The notes under the pieces were generated by a model. That model made no database searches and was not told the DNA's origin. It worked only from the letters and a program-made list of their open reading frames with translations. Both the position numbers and the translations under genes were made by a program. Positions 33,610 through 42,452 of a DNA stretch of 64,000 nucleotides are shown in pieces. Source of the DNA: Alkalicoccus luteus (lineage in GTDB: Bacteria; Bacillota; Bacilli; Bacillales; Salisediminibacteriaceae); the NCBI GenBank assembly GCA_052061695.1, contig JBPZEY010000004.1; one strand, 5' to 3'. How positions within the stretch are numbered: the first letter of the stretch is position 1; each line of letters begins with the position of its first letter.

Positions 33610-34824
33610 TCAGGCTCTGGATGGCACACGTACTTCCTCTTTCACAGAGGTCAGCCGAACCAGCAGCAGAGCCAGCAGCACAGCTGTCAGAAGAAAGGCG
33701 AGCGTCAGTCCCGCAAGTCCCGGCCAGCCTCCTCCCGACCAAATCAAGCCGCCGAGCGGTCCTGCTGCTGTCGATCCTCCGTAATACAGGAAGAGATAGA
33801 TCGAAGACGCCTGTGATTTATTCGTCGCTGCCAGCTGACTGACCCAGCCGCTCGCAACCGAATGGCTGATAAAAAAGCCAAACGTAAACACACCGATGCC
33901 GATTATTTTAACGACTGCATCGGGCACAAGCGTCAGCGCCGTTCCGCCCGCTGCAAGCAGCAAATTTCCGATTAAAACCTGCTGCCTGCCGAAACGGTCG
34001 AGCAGGCGTCCTGTGAGTACAGAGCTGAACATCCCGACGATCATAATGAGAAACAGCCAGCCGACCAGCGTCTGAGACATGCTGTAAGGCTCCTGCATGA
34101 GCTCATAGCCAATGAACGTAAACAGTGCCGTGTTGCTCCCGAGCAGCATAAAGCCCATGAGAAACAAACAAATCATAGCAGGCTGCTGCAAGTGATACAG
34201 CATGCCCTTCCCCAGTGCCGCCGGATCCGCCTGCTTTGCTTTGAAGTGCTGCGACTCCGGCAGGCTTTTCCAGAACACGACAGCTGCTGCAATGCTGATC
34301 AGGCCTGTGCCGGCAACAGCTGTTTCCCAGCCGAACATCCCCCCGGTAACGCCGGAAAAAACGCGCCCAAACACGGCTCCTGCTGCGTTCCCGCTAATAT
34401 AGAGTCCCATCGCTGCTCCAAGGCTCCCTGGTTCGATCTCTTCTCCTAAATACGCCATCGCAACAGCAGGAAGACCGGCAAGCGCAACGCCAGTGAGCGT
34501 CCGCATCGCGACCATTTCCGTGTAGCCTGGCATAAAAGCAGTTAAAAAGCAGAGAATCGATGCGGCAAACATGGTGAGCACCATCAGCCGCTTTCGGCCG
34601 TACACTTCTGAAATGGTCCCAAATACGAGCATCGCCGCAGCAAGCGCAATCGTCGTACCGGAAAGTGTCCAGCTTGCTGCTGCCGGCGAGACATCAAACG
34701 CGGCAGAAAGCTCCGGCATCAGCGGCTGCACACAGTATAAAATCGCAAACGTATTAAATCCAGCCGCAAAAAATGCGGCTGCTGTTTTCGTGAATGTCGT
34801 TGTCCCCTTGCGAATTTTCGGCAT
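33610..34824 (-). CDS. yybF: MFS transporter, YybF-like
   Basis: Twelve-segment major facilitator exporter, 404 aa, of the AraJ/YnfM/YybF type. Motif A is GTISEVYGRKRLM, and its repeat in the second half is TGRLLDRFGRQQVL; the segment GYELMQEPYSMSQTLVGWLF is typical of the group. ATG 34824 is chosen because AGGAGG is 7 nt upstream; the ATG two codons earlier abuts that site. A LysR gene is divergent, as yybE is to yybF in B. subtilis, so it is probably its regulator. The substrate is unknown. Confidence 0.88.
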   Translation of the reverse strand: MPKIRKGTTTFTKTAAAFFAAGFNTFAILYCVQPLMPELSAAFDVSPAAASWTLSGTTIALAAAMLVFGTISEVYGRKRLMVLTMFAASILCFLTAFMPGYTEMVAMRTLTGVALAGLPAVAMAYLGEEIEPGSLGAAMGLYISGNAAGAVFGRVFSGVTGGMFGWETAVAGTGLISIAAAVVFWKSLPESQHFKAKQADPAALGKGMLYHLQQPAMICLFLMGFMLLGSNTALFTFIGYELMQEPYSMSQTLVGWLFLIMIVGMFSSVLTGRLLDRFGRQQVLIGNLLLAAGGTALTLVPDAVVKIIGIGVFTFGFFISHSVASGWVSQLAATNKSQASSIYLFLYYGGSTAAGPLGGLIWSGGGWPGLAGLTLAFLLTAVLLALLLVRLTSVKEEVRVPSRA

Positions 34825-34882
34825 GTTCATCCCTCCTGCCTGCTTTTTCCATCGTAGCATGCAACATTCATGCTGTATAATG

Positions 34883-34895
34883 CATGATAATCATG
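34883..34895. promoter_or_regulatory. Candidate LysR operator
   Basis: CATGA-TAA-TCATG, a short inverted repeat in the 102-nt region between the divergent MFS and LysR genes, flanked by two copies of ATTCATG (near 34866 and 34899). The position suits a LysR regulator acting on both genes. Confidence 0.5.
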
Positions 34896-34926
34896 TTATT
34901 CATGTCTAATTTGCATAAGGAGGCTG

Positions 34927-35826
34927 ATGGTATTGGATGATATGCAGCTTCGCTATTTTATTGCAGCCGCAGAGCGTGAGCATTTGACGAAGGCGGCAGC
35001 GTTTTTGTCAGTCACCCAGCCGGCGCTGAGCCGTGCCATTTCCCGTCTCGAGGACGAGCTTGGGTCACCGCTGTTTGACCGGCGCGGACGTTCGATCTAT
35101 CTTAACCGCTTTGGGAAGCAATTTTTAATCCGGACCCGCCGGATTGTACAGGAACTGGACACGGCAAAACAGGAGGCCGAAGAGCTTCAGGCGCCGGACA
35201 TGGGCCGAATTTCTGTCGGCTTCCTGCACACGCTCAGCACCGGGCTCATGCCGGAGCTGCTTGCTGTTTATAAGGAGAAATATCCGAACGTATCGTTTGC
35301 GCTTGGCCAGGGGCCGTCCCACACCTTGCTGTCTCAGCTTGAAGAGGGCATTTTCGATCTTTGTCTGACCGTCCAGCCTGAAAATCCGTCTTCTGTCGAC
35401 TGGCAGCCTTTATGGAAGGAAGAGTTGTACATCACGCTCCCGGACGGTCACCCGCTGGCTTCTGAAACTCATCTGCGCCTGTCTGATATTCAGGAAGAAG
35501 CGTTCATTCATTTAAAGGAAGGATATTCGCTGCGGCGGTCCGTAGAGCGTCTGTTTCGTGAAGCAGGACTGCCGCTTACGCCTGCGTTTGAGGGAGATGA
35601 AGCGGATACTGCCGCAGGTTTAGTCGGAGCCGGTCTTGGCGTGTCGATTCTTCCAAAGCAGCCGACTGCCAGGACACTGCGAATCGTACAGGTGCCCATT
35701 CAGCCTTCAGGCTCGTCGCGCACAATCGGTCTGTCCAGAATGCGCCGCTCCCAGCTGTCCCCGGCCGCAGAAGCGTTTGCAGATTATGCTGCTAAACACC
35801 TGGGCCGACACGTTAAAGACCGCTGA
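34927..35826 (+). CDS. yybE: LysR family transcriptional regulator, YybE-like
   Basis: 299-aa regulator with an N-terminal winged helix (MQLRYFIAAAEREHLTKAAAFLSVTQPALSRAISRLEDELGSPLF) and a C-terminal periplasmic-binding-like effector domain (GRISVGFLHTLSTGLMPELL; IQEEAFIHLKEGYSLR). Three starts are possible: ATG 34927 (3 nt after AAGGAGG), TTG 34933 (9 nt after it, best spacing) and ATG 34942. Divergent from the MFS gene it probably controls; the SDR gene follows on the same strand after 47 nt. Confidence 0.9.
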   Translation: MVLDDMQLRYFIAAAEREHLTKAAAFLSVTQPALSRAISRLEDELGSPLFDRRGRSIYLNRFGKQFLIRTRRIVQELDTAKQEAEELQAPDMGRISVGFLHTLSTGLMPELLAVYKEKYPNVSFALGQGPSHTLLSQLEEGIFDLCLTVQPENPSSVDWQPLWKEELYITLPDGHPLASETHLRLSDIQEEAFIHLKEGYSLRRSVERLFREAGLPLTPAFEGDEADTAAGLVGAGLGVSILPKQPTARTLRIVQVPIQPSGSSRTIGLSRMRRSQLSPAAEAFADYAAKHLGRHVKDR

Positions 35827-35873
35827 AACGGGTATAGAGCAGTAAAGAAAATAATAAAGAGAGGAGCTTCGCT

Positions 35874-36530
35874 ATGGGAACGAAAACAGTCGTGATTGTC
35901 GGGGCAGGAACCGGTATCGGTTTTCATACAGCAGAGCGTTTTGGGAAAGCAGGCTTTCACGTTATGCTGACGGCACGAAACCGGGGAAGGCTTGAGCAGC
36001 TGAGCAGTGATCTGCAGGAAAAGGGCATTGATGCCTCGCACATGGTGATGGATGCTGCAAGCGAACCTGCAGTCAAACGGGTTGCAGATACGCTGAAGGA
36101 GCAGGAAACGGAAGTGGAAGCGGTACTGTTTAATGCAGTTGGCGGCACGCCGGAAGTTCCGTCGCAGCTGTCGACATCGATTGTGATGCAGGATCTGCAG
36201 GTCAGCATCGGAGGCATGCTTCACGTTTTTCAGCACCTGCGGCCGCTTTTCACCGACCAGGCTGCTTTTCTCGTTACCGGTGGAGCCTTCTCCCTCGAGC
36301 CGTACGCTCCATTTGCTTCCTTATCGCTGAACAAAGCAGCTCAGCGCAACCTGACCCGGTCGCTGCACGATGAAATGAAGGAGCACGGTCTGTTCGTTGG
36401 CACGATTACGATTGCTGGCATGGTGAAGGAGGGAACGTTTTTCGCTCCTGAAAACATTGCTGATGCGATTTACAGCTTTTATGAAAATCGCCCTGCGTTC
36501 GAGACCATTTACAAAGAACAGAGCGCGTAA
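35874..36530 (+). CDS. SDR family oxidoreductase, atypical
   Basis: Rossmann-fold short-chain dehydrogenase/reductase of 218 aa. The cofactor motif GAGTGIGFHTAERFG and the LFNAVGG strand (in place of NNAG) are visible. The active-site Tyr-x-x-x-Lys is not: the expected place reads FASLSLNKAAQRN, with Leu where Tyr should be and the Lys kept. It is probably catalytically altered or a binding protein; related YxxxK-less SDRs occur in Gram-positives. AGAGGAG precedes the ATG. It may be cotranscribed with the LysR gene 47 nt upstream. Confidence 0.82.
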   Translation: MGTKTVVIVGAGTGIGFHTAERFGKAGFHVMLTARNRGRLEQLSSDLQEKGIDASHMVMDAASEPAVKRVADTLKEQETEVEAVLFNAVGGTPEVPSQLSTSIVMQDLQVSIGGMLHVFQHLRPLFTDQAAFLVTGGAFSLEPYAPFASLSLNKAAQRNLTRSLHDEMKEHGLFVGTITIAGMVKEGTFFAPENIADAIYSFYENRPAFETIYKEQSA

Positions 36531-36549
36531 CCCTTTCATAACACAAGCA

Positions 36550-36586
36550 AAGGCCCGGATCAGGTTTATTAGTTGATCCGGGCCTT
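36550..36586. terminator. Bidirectional terminator
   Basis: AAGGCCCGGATCA (36550-36562) pairs perfectly with TGATCCGGGCCTT (36574-36586) between the convergent SDR and carboxypeptidase genes. T tails are short. Confidence 0.82.
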
Positions 36587-36592
36587 CCTCAT

Positions 36593-37594
36593 TTATCGAA
36601 GCTGTTCAGGCGGATCCTGCAGCATTTCTTCGAGCAGGATATCCCCGTTCCATTTTTTCAAACGAACGCTGCCATAGCCGCTGACGTCAATCGCAATGGT
36701 TAAAGGAAGCTTCTGCTGATTCAGCTCCGCGGCAGAGGCGCGTGGCAGCAGCCCGATGCCACGTTTTTTAGACTGGTGGAAACCGTAGTCAAGCAGTGCC
36801 TCTGTATCCTGATACATGATATCCGACGTCGGCGCTTTCAGAGTTACGGCGATGATGCTCGTTCCATCCCGTTCCGCCGTCGTCACCAGTGTGAACCCTG
36901 ACTGGGAAACAAACCCGTTTTTCAAACCAGTTACCCCGGCATAGTTTCCTAGCAGAAGATGGTGGTTGTAAATCGTTGTTTCCCATCCTTCTCCTTCCCA
37001 GTCAAGCTCTCTCGTGCCGGCGATTTCCATGAACTCATCGTTTTTCATCGCATATTGAGCAATCGCAGCCATATCCTCAGCCGTTGTAAAGTGCTCCGGA
37101 TGATAAAGACCGTGCGGGTTTTGAAACTGCGTGTTCACCGCTCCTGCTTTTTCACGAACGAAGTCTGTCATTTCTTCGGCAAAGGCCTCTTCGCTTCCGG
37201 CAAGGTGCTCCGCGATGACCGTCCCGGCATCGTTTCCGGAATTAATGACAAGCCCTTCAACGAGCTGACGAAGCTCCATTTCCTCATCTTCAAGCAGAAA
37301 AACGCTCGTCCCATCCGTTTCCACTGCGTTCTCACTGACAACCGCTGTTTCAGATAAGTCTGCTTCTTCCACAGCCAGCAGACCGGAGACGATCTTCGTG
37401 ATGCTTGCAGGATACATGCGTTCGGAGGCGTTCTTTTCATAAAGTACTTCTCCAGTTCCGGCATTCATTAGAAAAGCGGATTCACTTTCGATCCGGGGCG
37501 CCTCTCCATACGCTGACACCTGCCCGCCTCCGATCAGGAGCAGACTTGCTGCAGCAATGACTGCTCCTGTCATTTTCCATGTCTGTCTTTTCAT
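36593..37594 (-). CDS. Serine D-Ala-D-Ala carboxypeptidase (S11)
   Basis: Exported low-molecular-weight penicillin-binding protein, 333 aa, that trims the pentapeptide of peptidoglycan. Signal peptide MKRQTWKMTGAVIAAASLLL. Active-site motifs: Ser64-x-x-Lys67 (PASITK), Ser119-Gly-Asn121 (INSGND) and a third box reading Lys225-Asn-Gly227 where the family normally has Lys-Thr-Gly. A short C-terminal beta domain follows; there is no obvious amphipathic membrane anchor at the end. DacF-like in build. The KTG change may alter substrate or beta-lactam affinity (inference). Confidence 0.9.
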   Translation of the reverse strand: MKRQTWKMTGAVIAAASLLLIGGGQVSAYGEAPRIESESAFLMNAGTGEVLYEKNASERMYPASITKIVSGLLAVEEADLSETAVVSENAVETDGTSVFLLEDEEMELRQLVEGLVINSGNDAGTVIAEHLAGSEEAFAEEMTDFVREKAGAVNTQFQNPHGLYHPEHFTTAEDMAAIAQYAMKNDEFMEIAGTRELDWEGEGWETTIYNHHLLLGNYAGVTGLKNGFVSQSGFTLVTTAERDGTSIIAVTLKAPTSDIMYQDTEALLDYGFHQSKKRGIGLLPRASAAELNQQKLPLTIAIDVSGYGSVRLKKWNGDILLEEMLQDPPEQLR

Positions 37595-37693
37595 CTTCCA
37601 TCACCTTTTTCAGCATCTATTGTTGGAAGGAAGTAGTAGTTGATTTGAAATTCTTTCCTGCTCTACTACACGAAAGTGTTCGTTGAAAAAAAG

Positions 37694-37733
37694 AAGCACG
37701 GCCTGCTGCGATATCCGCAGGTAGCACCGTGCT
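37694..37733 (-). terminator. Terminator of NlpC/P60 gene
   Basis: AGCACGG and CCTG..GCG pair with CGCAGG and CCGTGCT; on the minus strand the stem runs into CTTCTTTTTTT, 23 nt after the NlpC/P60 stop codon. Confidence 0.85.
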
Positions 37734-37756
37734 GGTAAAACAATCATACGTGTTTA

Positions 37757-38470
37757 TTAGAAGCTGCGTGCTCCGATGTACGCGCTGCTCCAGTAAGGGT
37801 TGCTGCTCAGGTTGGAAATCGTTACACCTGTAGAAGCTCCGGAGTGAATGAACTCGTTGTTTCCGAGGTAGATTCCCGCGTGGGAAGGACCTGTACGAGT
37901 TTCAAAGAATACGATATCTCCCGGCTGCGGATTGGATACAGCTGTACCCGCGCTCCACATTTGAGCTACTGTACGCGGCAGGCTTTCACCGTGCTGGTTG
38001 AATACGTAGTTGATGAATCCGCTGCAGTCAAATCCGGACGGGCTCATGCCTCCCCAGACATAAGGGCTTCCGATCAGACCACGTGCAGTTGAAATCATCG
38101 CGCTTGCGTTGTTAGAAGAGCTTGTGCCTGCAACCTGTGTGTTGCTTGTAGAAGACGTGCTGCTTGAAGAAGAAGCACTGCTTCCGTCTGCAAGACCCAG
38201 GGAAGACTGTGTAGCAGGACCAGCTACCCCGTAAAAGTTGCCTGCCGGGCTGGAAATGCCGTTTGAAAGCTGGTAACGCTGTACTGCTGCAAGCGTCAGC
38301 GGACCAAATACGCCATCTACGTTTGATGCATTGTTGTACCCTTCGTCAGCCAGAGTCTGCTGAAGCTCACGGACATCCCCGCCGCGATCTCCCATGCTCA
38401 TTGCGTCAGTTACGGTTGGTGCTGCGAAAATTGCTCCTGCTACTGCGAGGCTCATTACTAGTTTTTTCAT
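37757..38470 (-). CDS. Secreted NlpC/P60 endopeptidase with peptidoglycan-binding domain
   Basis: Cell-wall hydrolase of 237 aa. Signal peptide to about residue 23; a PG_binding_1 domain follows (residues 28-93, GDRGGDVRELQQTLADEGY ... VFGPLTLAAVQRYQ). A Ser/Thr-rich linker (97-122) leads to the NlpC/P60 catalytic domain. The catalytic residues are Cys149 (GFDCSGF), His197 (GPSHAGIYLG) and His209 (FIHSG). It would cut stem peptides between D-Glu and the diamino acid, as in LytE/LytF/YqgT relatives. The start at 38470 follows GGGAGAGAGAA. The upstream leader carries an extra terminator hairpin. Confidence 0.93.
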   Translation of the reverse strand: MKKLVMSLAVAGAIFAAPTVTDAMSMGDRGGDVRELQQTLADEGYNNASNVDGVFGPLTLAAVQRYQLSNGISSPAGNFYGVAGPATQSSLGLADGSSASSSSSTSSTSNTQVAGTSSSNNASAMISTARGLIGSPYVWGGMSPSGFDCSGFINYVFNQHGESLPRTVAQMWSAGTAVSNPQPGDIVFFETRTGPSHAGIYLGNNEFIHSGASTGVTISNLSSNPYWSSAYIGARSF

Positions 38471-38645
38471 AAGTTCTCTCTCCCACTTTCTCAAATAAAT
38501 TAGTTTTGTTTTTTTTATGTTTTTTTCTCTCTAATGTTTTCTCTCAACGGGTTTAATCGTACACAATATCGGGTAAAAAGTGTACCTTTATCTCCAAATG
38601 TCAATAAACTTAAAACGATCTGTTACACTTTGTAATATTAAACAC

Positions 38646-38683
38646 AAAAAAAGAGCGCTTTTTGATGACGGTCTAAAGCGCTC
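38646..38683 (-). terminator. Orphan terminator in NlpC/P60 leader region
   Basis: On the minus strand GAGCGCTTT...AAAGCGCTC followed by seven T. It lies about 175 nt upstream of the NlpC/P60 start, with no gene between it and the alcohol-dehydrogenase terminator at 38888, so it would end a short transcript begun near 38.7-38.85 kb. The 38471-38942 gap also holds GTAAC/GTTAC inverted repeats near 38740-38780. Confidence 0.7.
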
Positions 38684-38887
38684 ATGGCAGTACTGAAACG
38701 GTGATATGGCATCGTTTTCAGAATATTTTGTGTAATATTTTCGTAACAATAAAACATGTAACGTTTCGTTTTGTTACATTTACAAGAGATTTTTTCGCAT
38801 ATTGCAGGAAGTGCCGTCTACCTTCTCCCTTTATGAGCTAACGCAGTGTGCTCTGCTCATGCAGCCGGAACGCTTACCTCAACAAAA

Positions 38888-38925
38888 AACAGCTGCCCCT
38901 TTTCCACTCGGGACAGCTCTTTTTC
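38888..38925 (-). terminator. Terminator of MDR dehydrogenase gene
   Basis: On the minus strand AGCTGTCCC...GGGGCAGCT with a run of T beyond it, 20 nt after the stop codon of the dehydrogenase. Confidence 0.8.
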
Positions 38926-38942
38926 TCGTATCACATGATTAA

Positions 38943-39935
38943 TTAAGCTGGCGTCAACGCAGCATTTCCTCGGACATCAAGAATGACCGGTCCCCGTCTT
39001 TTCTCTGTTTCCACGTATCGGTGAGCCTCCGCAGCTTCTGAGAGTCCAAAGATCCGGTCGGTCACCGGCCGGATCCGTTTTTCCCGTACAAGCTCCGCTA
39101 AATAGCGGAGGTCCTGCTGTACGTCGGCCGGCTTTCGAAGACCTGTAGCGGCAAAGACAGCCTTAGGCCCGGTGCGGAAGCGGCTGGTCAGCATGCGGTA
39201 TAGAACATTCAGCTTCAAATCAGCTGTCATGTAGCGGCCTTGCTTTGCCAAAAACGGACGCACTTCAGAAAATGAATAGGTTCCGGGAATATCAAACATA
39301 ATGTCATATGCTATGCCTTCAGGAGCCGGTCCGCAGCTGTAATCATGAATGTTATCGACGTCGAGATTTTGCAAAAAAACGCTGTTTCTTCCGGCAGCAG
39401 ACGCTGTCACGTCCGCTCCGAACAGACGCGCAAACTGTACTGCATACACACCTACTCCTCCGGCTGCACCGTTTATCCAGACAGCCTTTCCCGGGGACAC
39501 CTGCGCATGATCCCGGATAAACGGAAGCGCCGTCAGTCCGCCGTAGCTGAGCGAAGCAGCTTCTGCATAGCTCGTGCCCTCGGGGATAAAGGCGCACGCC
39601 GAGTCTGCACGAATCACCATGTACTCTGCATGGGCACCAAACTGCGTTGAGGATGACCCAAATACGTGCATGCCGCTTCGCCACTCCTTCACCCTGTCAC
39701 CTGTCTTGACGATGACACCGGCAAACGTATCTCCCGGTACACGCTTCGGCCGCCTTATCCCTGTAAACAAACGGACCGCCGCCGGTCTGCCTGCCCGGAA
39801 CGCACAATCCGGCGGAGTTACAACCGCTGCTTCCACACGGATCAGCAGTTCATTCTCTTGTGGAACCGGCTCATTCTCCTCTGTTATGCGAATGTTTTCC
39901 GGGCCTCCGTAAGCGGTAACTCGTACTGCTTTCAT
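38943..39935 (-). CDS. Zinc-independent MDR family oxidoreductase
   Basis: Medium-chain dehydrogenase/reductase of the quinone-oxidoreductase type, 330 aa, using NADPH. Start MKAVRVTAYGGPENIRI, GroES-like domain with PGDTFAGVIVKTGDRV, and nucleotide-binding motif NGAAGGVGVYAVQFARLFGADVTA. The catalytic-zinc ligands of alcohol dehydrogenases are not evident, which favours a quinone or enone reductase. The substrate is unknown. GGGAGG precedes the ATG. Divergent from the TetR/MFS pair, with the TetR operator between. Confidence 0.88.
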   Translation of the reverse strand: MKAVRVTAYGGPENIRITEENEPVPQENELLIRVEAAVVTPPDCAFRAGRPAAVRLFTGIRRPKRVPGDTFAGVIVKTGDRVKEWRSGMHVFGSSSTQFGAHAEYMVIRADSACAFIPEGTSYAEAASLSYGGLTALPFIRDHAQVSPGKAVWINGAAGGVGVYAVQFARLFGADVTASAAGRNSVFLQNLDVDNIHDYSCGPAPEGIAYDIMFDIPGTYSFSEVRPFLAKQGRYMTADLKLNVLYRMLTSRFRTGPKAVFAATGLRKPADVQQDLRYLAELVREKRIRPVTDRIFGLSEAAEAHRYVETEKRRGPVILDVRGNAALTPA

Positions 39936-40062
39936 GTCCGCTCCCTCCCTCTTTTCTCTATCATACGTCCAGCCGGGTGAAAGGGGTACGGCAGCGTTTT
40001 GCCAAAATTGGAGTTTATTTGTTGCTGCGGTGGAGAGCGCTGTGATAAAGTATTATGGTCAA

Positions 40063-40082
40063 ACGGTCATTTTAATGACCGT
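40063..40082. promoter_or_regulatory. TetR operator
   Basis: ACGGTCATT-TT-AATGACCGT, a perfect 9-2-9 palindrome, 33 nt before the TetR gene and directly after a possible -10 (TATTAT, 40051-40056). Typical autoregulatory TetR site. Confidence 0.82.
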
Positions 40083-40114
40083 ACAGTCAAATCGCATTCG
40101 TTGGAGGGAAAAAG

Positions 40115-40921
40115 ATGTCCAGAAAACAGCGCCTGATGAAGGCTGCGCTTGATTTGTTTCAATCCTCCGGCATCCGTAACGCTTCCATCGCAAAAATCAC
40201 CGAAGCAGCAGGCATGTCAAAAGGATCGTTTTATCAGCATTTCGATTCGAAAGAAGCACTGGTACTTGCCGTGCTCGATCTTTATTACGAGACGTTATTT
40301 GCTTCTCCTGAAGAAAAAGAGAATGGCCGGGCTCTGCTTCAGGCCAGGCTTAAATGGGAAATTGATCATGCGCTTGCTCATCGAACCTTCATTTTTGAAC
40401 TAATGAGCACGTACCCGCTGGGTGGCGACCATGGCATTACCGAGGCGTTTCAAGCTCATCACGCACAAGTTCTGACATGGCGGCAGTCAGCTCTGCTTGC
40501 CGCCTTCGGTTCGTCAATTGAATCTCAGCTGGAAGATCTCTCTATGCTGACAGACGGAATCTTGCACAGCTACCTGCAGCAAATGCTCTGGCATAACCGT
40601 GCATATTCTCCTCACGATATCAGCGAGTTTATCGTTTCAGCTGCAGAAGCACTCGCAGGTTTGGATCGGCCTTCTTTGTCGACCGAAAAAGTGACAATGG
40701 AGGAGCTTCACGAATCATGCGGGCGGGCGCTGACGCTTTGCCGCGAAAAACGAACGCGGGAGCTGTTAAATGAAATACTCGGTCAGTTTCAAGACGGCGC
40801 CCCGGTCTGGATTGTTGTGGATACACTGCTGGAAAAGGCCGCCTCCCTCGAAAAGCACAGTGGCATCCGTGAGCTGGAATTGCAGTGGGTGCGCTGGAAA
40901 GGAGTGCAGGCTGATGACTAA
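40115..40921 (+). CDS. TetR family transcriptional regulator
   Basis: 268-aa repressor with an N-terminal helix-turn-helix (ALDLFQSSGIRNASIAKITEAAGMSKGSFYQHFDSKEAL) and a helical ligand-binding domain. It is longer than the usual 190-220 aa because of a C-terminal extension after about residue 200. TTGGAGGGAAAAAG precedes the ATG. Its end overlaps the drug-exporter start by 8 nt, so the two are coupled, and it probably represses both genes from the palindrome upstream. Confidence 0.9.
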   Translation: MSRKQRLMKAALDLFQSSGIRNASIAKITEAAGMSKGSFYQHFDSKEALVLAVLDLYYETLFASPEEKENGRALLQARLKWEIDHALAHRTFIFELMSTYPLGGDHGITEAFQAHHAQVLTWRQSALLAAFGSSIESQLEDLSMLTDGILHSYLQQMLWHNRAYSPHDISEFIVSAAEALAGLDRPSLSTEKVTMEELHESCGRALTLCREKRTRELLNEILGQFQDGAPVWIVVDTLLEKAASLEKHSGIRELELQWVRWKGVQADD

Positions 40922-42362
40922 TGCTTTATCCCCTCGGGAAAAGAAAGCGATGATAGCCGCTCTTCTGCTTGGTGCTTTTATGGGAATCACCAACGAGACA
41001 CTTCTCGCAACGGCACTGCCGACCATTCAACAGGTGTTTTCGATTACGCAGGGAGAGGTGCAGTGGCTGACTACCGTATTTCTCATGGTCAACGGGATCA
41101 TGATTCCGATTTCCGCGTTTTTAATTGAACGCTTTTCAACACGGCATTTATTTTTAACGGCCATCAGCCTGTTCGGCGCCGGAACGCTCCTGGCTGCCGT
41201 ATCCTGGTCCTTTCCGATGCTGCTCGCCGGCCGCGTTGTCCAGGCTTCAGGATCAGGGATCATGCTGCCGCTGCTCATGACGGTTCTGCTGATTCTCATA
41301 CCGCCGGAGCGACGCGGCAGAGCAATGGGGCTCCTCGGAATTGTTATTGCCTTTGGTCCGGCAATCGGTCCGACACTCTCCGGTGTGCTTCTGGAGTATT
41401 TTAGCTGGCGGTCCCTGTTTGTTACCGTGCTGCCTCTCGTCGCACTTGCCATGACGCTTGCGTTCTTTTTTATGCGGAATGTCACAGAGCTCTCCAAGCC
41501 GAAGCTCGACGTGCTTTCCATTATCTTGTCTTCAGCCGGTTTCGGGTCGTTTCTATACGGATTCGGGGTCGCTTCAAAGGAAGGATTTACAAGTCCACTC
41601 GTCGTTGGACTCGTCCTGCTTGGGGCATTGATTATTAGTTTATTCGTCCGCCGGCAGTTCAAGCTCCCACGTCCGATTCTGGAATTCCGGATTTTTAAAT
41701 TTCCAATTTTCACGCTGTCGATCGGGATTACGCTCGTGTCGATGGTCTCCCTGATCGGAGCCGAAACGATGCTGCCCCTGTTTGTGCAGAATGTACTAGG
41801 TTTCACACCGCTTCAATCTGGTCTTATGCTGCTGCCAGGCGCTGTCGTGATCGGTATCATGTCTCCTATCGCCGGAGCGCTGTTTGATAAATATGGAGCT
41901 AAGCGGCTCGCTATTCCAGGATTTGTGATCGTCGTGATTACGACCGGCATGCTGACCCAGCTGTCACTCGATATGTCTTTTGCGTTTTTAACGACCGTGT
42001 ATGCCGTCCGTATGTTCGGTCTGTCGCTGACGTTGATACCGGTTATGACGGCTGCGCTTAATCAGATTCCGCAGCACTGGTACGCTCACGGCTCTGCGAT
42101 GGCCAATACACTTCAGCAGATCTCTGCTTCCATCGGAACAGCGCTGCTGATCACGTTTGTCGGAATCGGTACCCAGCTGTATAATCCGGCCGCCTCTCAG
42201 GCAGATCCCGCGCTTATGGCGGAGTTGAACGGATTTCAATGGGGCTTTATCGGCAGTCTGATCATGGCAGCCATCGCTCTTGTATTAAGCTTTTTTTTGA
42301 AGCCGGGGAGAGCTGTTCCAACTACAGCATCCGAACCCGAAGAGCAGCGAATCGCCCAGTAA
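40914..42362 (+). CDS. DHA2 family drug-resistance MFS transporter
   Basis: Fourteen-segment proton-coupled multidrug exporter, 482 aa, like LmrB/EmrB. Early motif TLLATALPTIQQVFSITQGEVQWL, motif A-type LIERFSTRHLFL, and motif C region GPAIGPTLSGVLLEYFSWR are all typical. ATG 40914 lies inside the end of the TetR gene and has GGAG 9 nt upstream; the frame extends 48 codons left within tetR without support. The substrate would be an antimicrobial or a lipophilic compound sensed by the TetR partner. Confidence 0.92.
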   Translation: MTNALSPREKKAMIAALLLGAFMGITNETLLATALPTIQQVFSITQGEVQWLTTVFLMVNGIMIPISAFLIERFSTRHLFLTAISLFGAGTLLAAVSWSFPMLLAGRVVQASGSGIMLPLLMTVLLILIPPERRGRAMGLLGIVIAFGPAIGPTLSGVLLEYFSWRSLFVTVLPLVALAMTLAFFFMRNVTELSKPKLDVLSIILSSAGFGSFLYGFGVASKEGFTSPLVVGLVLLGALIISLFVRRQFKLPRPILEFRIFKFPIFTLSIGITLVSMVSLIGAETMLPLFVQNVLGFTPLQSGLMLLPGAVVIGIMSPIAGALFDKYGAKRLAIPGFVIVVITTGMLTQLSLDMSFAFLTTVYAVRMFGLSLTLIPVMTAALNQIPQHWYAHGSAMANTLQQISASIGTALLITFVGIGTQLYNPAASQADPALMAELNGFQWGFIGSLIMAAIALVLSFFLKPGRAVPTTASEPEEQRIAQ

Positions 42363-42452
42363 TCAGACTATCTGTTCCAAACGCGCACAACATGACCGGC
42401 AGCTTTCGTTCCGCTTCCGTACACTAAGGTTAGAAAAGAAAGGAGGGTCTCC

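Noticed and set aside
38690..38722. TGAAAC ... CG motif suggesting an ECF sigma promoter
   Set aside because: The spacing between the two boxes is too short and the motif is part of an imperfect inverted repeat.
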